9,885 bases of DNA from Planctomycetaceae bacterium. Its GTDB lineage: Bacteria > Planctomycetota > Planctomycetia > Planctomycetales > Planctomycetaceae. The stretch lies in assembly GCA_027080405.1 (NCBI GenBank), contig JALWSL010000829.1:1-9885 (forward strand), read 5' to 3'. Below the pieces are notes generated by a model that saw only the letters and a program-made list of their open reading frames with translations, had not been told where the DNA came from and made no database searches. Both the position numbers and the translations under genes were made by a program. This document shows positions 5,658 through 9,885 of the stretch, one piece after another (the stretch's first letter is position 1; each line of letters begins with the position of its first letter).

Positions 5658-7760
5658 ATGATGCGCAAACGACGTATCTATTCTTGCAGAAAAGAGTTAT
5701 GTCTGATCTGTGCTGTTGCGATCAGTCTGCTGGGGGCAACAATGGCAGTAGCCGCTGCCCCACGTACGATCGTTTTCGGTGAGAAAGAAGACTCCTCGTC
5801 TGTTCAAATGTTTGCAATTATTGGTGAGATTGCCAGACCGGCGACTTATCAGGTGAAGCAGAAAGAAGTCACTCTGAAGCAATTGATTGATTTCGCGGGA
5901 GGCCCGACAGCCGCTGCGGGAAAGAAGATACGGGTCCTGCGTGGAGGCAAATCGATTCTGGTCTTGCTCAGTTCCGGACAGGAGCAGTTCAAGCTTTCCG
6001 ATGGCGATGTCGTCATTCTGGATCGCGCCTGGCAGACGGCTGCCCGAACGGTCTCGTTTAATGATCTTCCCCAACCGTCCCCAGGTTCCGGTTCTTCCAT
6101 GATGGTGGATCGTGCGAATCTGAAACGCAGCCGACCGCATCTCAATCACGGGCAAATTGTCCTTCTCGGACTGACTTCGGAGCCGGTCGTTCTGCCTCTT
6201 TGGGGGGAAACGTTGACTGTCGAGACATTGCTCACCAAATACATGAGACAATCTCAAGCTGTTGCGCGGAAAACCCGAATTCTGGTGGGCCGGAAAAACA
6301 GGGCCCGTTCCGATGTCCTGGCCGCCGGGATGATTCTCGGTATTCCCAAAGCATTGGTGAATCGCGATACCATCCCCAGACTTCCCACTCCTGTCGTCAT
6401 CGGTGAAGAACCACCACAGATTCGACCAGATGCAGGGAACGGGGCAGAAACGTCTTCGGTTTCACCAGATGATTCTGTCGGGCTGGCCAAACTGGTTGAT
6501 CGACCAATGGGACACTCGTTGCGGAGCCCGCTGCCATTGCTTTCTACGACCGGCAATGAAAAATCGGTTCTGAAACCGACAATCATCGCCTATTCGGAAA
6601 TTGTCGCATCAGGCCCGGAGCAGAGTAACAAAACAGAACCGGAAACGAAATCGGAGACGGAAGAACAGAAACTGAAACAGAATGTCACTCTGCCCATGCT
6701 GCCGAGTGAGAATGAAGCCCCAAGTGAATCGGAAGCGCTGTTCGTTCCTCAGGAAGTGGTAAACCAACCGCCATCGAATGAATTGATCAGCATCGATCCT
6801 GAACAGACCGATCGGGAAGGTTCAGCTGTTGTTCTGGATGATCTATCAACCGATTTATCCATCCTGGCTGATCCGGATCATTCTCCCGAATCTGATAAAC
6901 CTGAAGCTGAAAGCAGTCGAGCGAATCTTGAACAGTTCGAATCTTTCGGGCAATACGACCAGTCGCAACACGATTCGGAATCGGCTTCCTCTTCCTCGAC
7001 CGGACAGGATACTTTCACCGCTCTGTTGGAAAAAAAGTCGAAGGGGGCAGTACACGCTGCCCAGGCAGGAGAAGTTGTTCCCAATCCCGTCGAATTAAAG
7101 GAAGCGGCTGGAGGAACGATGATCGGGTTTATCGCAGGAGCCATCGTTGTTATTGGGGTGGTGACCGTCATTATCTCCGCGGTGCGAAATCAATTTCCAC
7201 GCTCCGGCTACATCGACGAACAGCGGGAAACAATTTCCGAGCGGACGGCCAGGAAGTCGTTTACCGATCAACCACCGGCCACGCAGACTGTTTCTCCCCC
7301 GCCTTCTTCCTCCGCGCCGGTTGCTTCCGGAACTCGGGAAAATTCGCAGCCATTTTCCAGTGATCCCTTGACCCGGGCCAAACAGGAAAAAGAAAACGGC
7401 CTGAAATCGCTGCTGGAAAATCGAATCCCCATCATTGAGGAGCGGGTACTGATGCCCCGTGAGTTGAAATTTTTTGGCAAACCGAATCTGTATTATGAAT
7501 TCCGACTCGACTCGAGCCATGAAATCAAAAAGCCGCACCTGGCCTCAAAAATGGGACAACATGAGCAGAAGGCAGAATCAGATAGTGAATCCGCAATCGA
7601 GCAGCCAGCCGATGGGCCAAAGTTTTCGAGGGCAGCAACCAGAAGGAAATCAGCCGTTCCCATTTTCTGGGAAGCGGAAACGGGCCTGTTTGTATCGTCC
7701 GGCGATCTCCATACAAAAGTGACACAGACGCTTTCGGCGGAGGATGCAGGAAATCAATAA
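5658..7760 (+). CDS. SLBB-domain membrane protein with cytoplasmic tail
   Basis: A 700-residue envelope protein. Residues 1-34 form a signal peptide (basic start, hydrophobic core, AVA-type site). Residues about 51-123 form an SLBB-type domain (IIGEIARPATYQV, LKQLIDFAGGP, then DGDVVIL), as found in Wza-like polysaccharide export proteins. A second, diverged SLBB-like unit lies at about 165-240 (GQIVLLGLTSEPVVLP, LTVETLL). Residues about 250-470 are an acidic, Ser/Glu/Pro-rich low-complexity linker. A single transmembrane helix follows at about 486-509 (GFIAGAIVVIGVVTVIISAV), with basic residues after it, so the last roughly 190 residues are probably cytoplasmic. That tail has a Pro/Ser-rich part and then an ordered-looking block (about 590-617: IPIIEERVLMPRELKFFGKP, then LYYEFRLD). 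It lacks the Wza C-terminal helix and export-gene neighbours, so it is probably not a standard polysaccharide exporter. It is the first gene of an operon with the actin-like gene 24 bases downstream, its likely partner (inference). Confidence 0.85.
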   Translation: MMRKRRIYSCRKELCLICAVAISLLGATMAVAAAPRTIVFGEKEDSSSVQMFAIIGEIARPATYQVKQKEVTLKQLIDFAGGPTAAAGKKIRVLRGGKSILVLLSSGQEQFKLSDGDVVILDRAWQTAARTVSFNDLPQPSPGSGSSMMVDRANLKRSRPHLNHGQIVLLGLTSEPVVLPLWGETLTVETLLTKYMRQSQAVARKTRILVGRKNRARSDVLAAGMILGIPKALVNRDTIPRLPTPVVIGEEPPQIRPDAGNGAETSSVSPDDSVGLAKLVDRPMGHSLRSPLPLLSTTGNEKSVLKPTIIAYSEIVASGPEQSNKTEPETKSETEEQKLKQNVTLPMLPSENEAPSESEALFVPQEVVNQPPSNELISIDPEQTDREGSAVVLDDLSTDLSILADPDHSPESDKPEAESSRANLEQFESFGQYDQSQHDSESASSSSTGQDTFTALLEKKSKGAVHAAQAGEVVPNPVELKEAAGGTMIGFIAGAIVVIGVVTVIISAVRNQFPRSGYIDEQRETISERTARKSFTDQPPATQTVSPPPSSSAPVASGTRENSQPFSSDPLTRAKQEKENGLKSLLENRIPIIEERVLMPRELKFFGKPNLYYEFRLDSSHEIKKPHLASKMGQHEQKAESDSESAIEQPADGPKFSRAATRRKSAVPIFWEAETGLFVSSGDLHTKVTQTLSAEDAGNQ

Positions 7761-7784
7761 CGGTTACAGATGAGAAGAAGTACA

Positions 7785-8822
7785 ATGAATATCGCAATTG
7801 AGTTCGGAGGGAGTGAATTTCGTTCGTTACGTCGTGAGGCGGGACGTTTGCTCGCTCGACGGGTATCGACGGAATACCTCGTTCTGGAAGATTCAAAGGC
7901 GCGTCGGCGTCTGCTGGAACGGCATGGCGATGAAGTAGCCCATTGCGATCAGGGAATGATCGTTTACGGCAGCGCCGCGAATGATCTGGCTGAAATCCTC
8001 TCTTTGCCGATGCAGTCCGCTTTGGATGACGGGAGAATCCGAAGTAACGATCCCGTCTCACGCCAATTTTTGGGCGCGCTGGTTGAGGGTCTGATTCCAC
8101 CAGCCGCACAACAGGGTGCCACCTGCACGGTAATCAGTTCGCAGCCAGCGATAAATGATGAGGATCCAGCCCTGCAGGATGACCTCGGTTTTCTGTTGAG
8201 ATTGGTGAAACTGCAAGGGTATCAACCGAGTGTGATTTCACCCGGAATGGGGTTGATTCTCTCTGAATGTGCCGACATCGGCTTTTCCGGGATCGCCGTC
8301 AAAATGGGAGCCGCCCGGATGGATGTTTCCATTGTCTATCAGACGCGGGAGTTGGCCCGTTTCTTCCTGCCACGCGGAGGAATTCACGTCGACCGCCAAC
8401 TGGCTGTCAGCGATCATCAGTTTGTCAGGCTCAAGGATGGGCGGGAAGTGCTCGATACAAGGCCGATCCGTCTCTGGCGGGAAGGAGTCAAAAGTCTCAA
8501 CTGCATTTCCGATTCACGAACGCTTGAATTGCGGAACCAGTACCGTGAGATTATCCGTTTGGGATTGTACCGCATGAGGCAGGAACTGAATCCTTCTCTC
8601 ATGGCCCAACTTCCGGGAAAATTACCTCTGATTATCGGAGGGCCGATGGCAGGGCCAAGCGGAATCGAGAGACTGTTCCAGGAAGCCATTGATGACGTCG
8701 ATCTGCCCATCCAGATCAAATCCGTCCGCCGGGTTCAGGATGTTGCCTTCTCCGTGCTGCGGGGAGGGCTTATCGCCGGCGAACTTGAACATCCCGAACT
8801 TCTCTCCAGCTTCGCGGCCTGA
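7785..8822 (+). CDS. Actin-like (MreB/FtsA/Hsp70-fold) protein with degenerate nucleotide site
   Basis: A 345-residue cytoplasmic protein; I did not recognise a named family, but the actin-fold motifs appear in order. Phosphate-1 is like IAIEFGGSEF at about 3-12 (compare MreB IGIDLGTANT). Phosphate-2 is like IAVKMGAARMDVSIVY at about 170-185, aligning with the canonical VDIGGGTTEVAVI. Next comes an RGGIHVDRQLA segment like the MreB post-phosphate-2 helix. The adenosine motif is LIIGGPMAGPSGIERLF at about 282-298. In phosphate-1 the usual Asp is Glu, and in phosphate-2 the usual Asp is Lys and the Gly/Thr residues are replaced, so ATP hydrolysis may be lost or altered. ATG 7785 is preferred over ATG 7770 because a GAGAAGAAG purine run precedes it and the beta-strand starts immediately. 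It follows the SLBB gene by 24 bases in the same operon, suggesting it binds that protein's cytoplasmic tail. Confidence 0.75.
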   Translation: MNIAIEFGGSEFRSLRREAGRLLARRVSTEYLVLEDSKARRRLLERHGDEVAHCDQGMIVYGSAANDLAEILSLPMQSALDDGRIRSNDPVSRQFLGALVEGLIPPAAQQGATCTVISSQPAINDEDPALQDDLGFLLRLVKLQGYQPSVISPGMGLILSECADIGFSGIAVKMGAARMDVSIVYQTRELARFFLPRGGIHVDRQLAVSDHQFVRLKDGREVLDTRPIRLWREGVKSLNCISDSRTLELRNQYREIIRLGLYRMRQELNPSLMAQLPGKLPLIIGGPMAGPSGIERLFQEAIDDVDLPIQIKSVRRVQDVAFSVLRGGLIAGELEHPELLSSFAA

Positions 8823-8832
8823 AAAACAGGCC
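8816..8832 (+). terminator. Hairpin straddling the stop of the actin-like gene
   Basis: GGCCTG (8816-8821) pairs with CAGGCC (8827-8832) around an AAAAA loop, with the TGA stop (8820-8822) inside the structure. The stem is GC-rich, but no T-tract follows directly (T-rich patches appear only from about 8842). It could be a weak terminator or mRNA-stabilising 3' structure for the operon. Confidence 0.4.
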
Positions 8833-8892
8833 ATCACGGACTTCTTTGCCATTTTCCATTCTTTGTTGTCCGATCGGATCAGGCCCGCTGCG

Positions 8893-8914
8893 AAAACGAT
8901 CAGCACGATGATCG
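8893..8914 (-). terminator. Short intrinsic terminator of the CPBP protease gene
   Basis: On the minus strand, CGATCA and TGATCG (8897-8902 and 8909-8914) form a 6-bp stem with a 6-base loop. It is followed by TTTT (plus-strand AAAA at 8893-8896), 4 bases after the stop codon of the protease gene. The stem is short and the T-run brief, so it is a modest but correctly placed terminator. Confidence 0.45.
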
Positions 8915-8918
8915 CTTC

Positions 8919-9791
8919 TCAGTGCGACAAGGACATCAGCGAGATCAACATCATCAAACCATTGAACAGGGCGTGGGCTGTGACAATCGCCAGGTAGCTT
9001 TGACGGCGAAGCAGACACCATCCCAGCGATAACGAAAGCGGAAGCAGTTGAATCGCATCTGCAAAACCGTGTGCCAGACTGAAGCCGAGAGAAACAACAA
9101 GCCAGGCGACAAATCGGTTCAGTTGGCCAGCTTCGACCAGGCCGTTGAGTAGCAGAACACGAAAGAGAAGCTCCTCCACCAGCGGGGCAATGATCACCGC
9201 TGTCATTCCGACCCCGAGGATCAAATCGGGCGTCCCCTGTTGCAGCAGTTGCAGCAACGGATGCAAATCCTCAACAGTTTTCCATAAACCGGACAGGATG
9301 CCCAAAAAAACAGTCCAGGGAAAAACCAGCAGTAACAGTTCCGCACCGGCCTGAATCTCCGTTTTCCAGTTATCAATGCGAAAATAATCGATCATGCTTC
9401 CCGAGGAAGGAGAAAACTCCCATAGAAAAATCAAAAAACCACCAATGCCGATCTGGAGCATCGCGTTGGTCAAAATCATGTTGAGACCGGGATCGGCTGG
9501 CTGTTCGGTGTTAAACTCGCCTTTGATGGCATAGATCAGTTGGAGGGCGATCCAAAAACCGGCCAGCATGATCGGTGGCGAAGGTATCGAAACTTTTGCC
9601 CGGCCTTTGCTGCTCTGTCGAAAACAGATTGGCTCACGTCCCCTTTCCCCCAGAAACAGCGGAACGATCCAACGCCACCAAAGTGAAAGTCCCCAAAAAG
9701 AAACCGACAGGGCAAGCAGGTTCGCCACGATTAAACCCGATGTTATCTCAATCGGTATTTCGGGTGTAAGTTCAGACAGTAGCTCTATCAT
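8919..9791 (-). CDS. CPBP-family intramembrane protease (Abi/CAAX type)
   Basis: A polytopic membrane protein of about 290 residues with roughly eight hydrophobic segments. The C-terminal half carries all three CPBP (PF02517) motifs: EExxxR as E206-E207-R211 (VEELLFR), FxxxH with H241 (GFSLAHG) and HxxxN with H273/N277 (HALFN). These form the glutamate/histidine metal site of type II CAAX-type endopeptidases. The family cleaves peptides within the membrane; in bacteria its targets are mostly unknown, with known roles in bacteriocin immunity and protein processing. The N-terminal third is less conserved, with a loop carrying Ser/Lys/Arg around 57-73. ATG 9791 is chosen; an in-frame GTG at 9815 would add 8 residues, and neither has a clear Shine-Dalgarno. 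It converges on the actin-like gene, so a functional link to that operon is only possible, not shown. Confidence 0.88.
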   Translation of the reverse strand: MIELLSELTPEIPIEITSGLIVANLLALSVSFWGLSLWWRWIVPLFLGERGREPICFRQSSKGRAKVSIPSPPIMLAGFWIALQLIYAIKGEFNTEQPADPGLNMILTNAMLQIGIGGFLIFLWEFSPSSGSMIDYFRIDNWKTEIQAGAELLLLVFPWTVFLGILSGLWKTVEDLHPLLQLLQQGTPDLILGVGMTAVIIAPLVEELLFRVLLLNGLVEAGQLNRFVAWLVVSLGFSLAHGFADAIQLLPLSLSLGWCLLRRQSYLAIVTAHALFNGLMMLISLMSLSH

Positions 9792-9836
9792 CAGGCTTGT
9801 TCTGCTTGCTGTCACAAGAGTGATGCTGAAAGCGTT

Positions 9837-9866
9837 TTAATACCGTATCGATAAAAGGCGTTGCAA
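9837..9866 (-). promoter_or_regulatory. Possible promoter of the CPBP protease gene
   Basis: On the minus strand, TTGCAA (9861-9866) and TATTAA (9837-9842) are separated by 18 bases. Each matches the sigma-70 consensus at four of six positions. It would give a leader of roughly 40 bases before ATG 9791. It is weak and unsupported by other data. Confidence 0.28.
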
Positions 9867-9885
9867 CCCCACCGCGAAAAGAAAC

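Noticed and set aside
5059..5661. A 200-codon plus-strand open frame running into the SLBB gene
   Set aside because: It overlaps the zinc-ribbon gene and the Tat signal region on the other strand, and its translation is Arg/Gln/His-rich and not protein-like.
1..9885. CRISPR array, tRNA or insertion sequence
   Set aside because: No regularly spaced repeats, cloverleaf-like segment or transposase was seen on either strand.

Overview
The window looks like a chromosomal piece of a planctomycete, possibly of the Planctomycetaceae type. This is inferred from gene content: a secreted S1-type sulfatase, a Tat-exported sialidase-like protein, an SLBB-domain protein coupled to an actin-like protein, moderate GC and mostly weak ribosome binding sites. 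No rRNA, tRNA, CRISPR array, insertion sequence or complete mobile element was found.

Layout from left to right. Bases 1-974 are sparse: one short unrecognised minus-strand gene (87-455), then about 500 bases holding a perfect 12-bp hairpin, a second smaller hairpin and an orphan open frame without a start. At 975-2144 (+) lies a DUF6398 plus pRiA4b ORF-3-like fusion protein, whose start is fixed by a good Shine-Dalgarno sequence. At 2279-3832 (+) lies a secreted sulfatase with a complete active site. It converges, across a hairpin, on a Tat-exported sialidase/BNR-like protein (3889-5172, -). Upstream of the latter on the same strand is a 68-residue membrane protein with a CX2C-X10-CX2C zinc ribbon (5227-5433, -).

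Divergent from the zinc-ribbon gene is a two-gene operon, the most interesting part of the window. The first gene (5658-7760) encodes a 700-residue protein with a signal peptide, two SLBB-like domains, a long acidic low-complexity linker, one transmembrane helix and a roughly 190-residue tail predicted to be cytoplasmic. The second gene (7785-8822) starts 24 bases later and encodes a 345-residue protein with the MreB/FtsA/Hsp70-type actin fold signature but degenerate nucleotide-binding motifs. A last minus-strand gene (8919-9791) encodes a CPBP-family (Abi/CAAX-type) intramembrane protease and converges on this operon. Both converging genes end in small hairpins.

How the genes may work together: the sulfatase and the sialidase-like protein are both exported and probably act on sulfated or otherwise complex polysaccharides. 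The SLBB/actin-like pair looks like an envelope-spanning system, with periplasmic carbohydrate-binding or oligomerising domains connected through one membrane helix to a cytoplasmic partner. That link is inference from architecture and gene order; no function is established from sequence alone.
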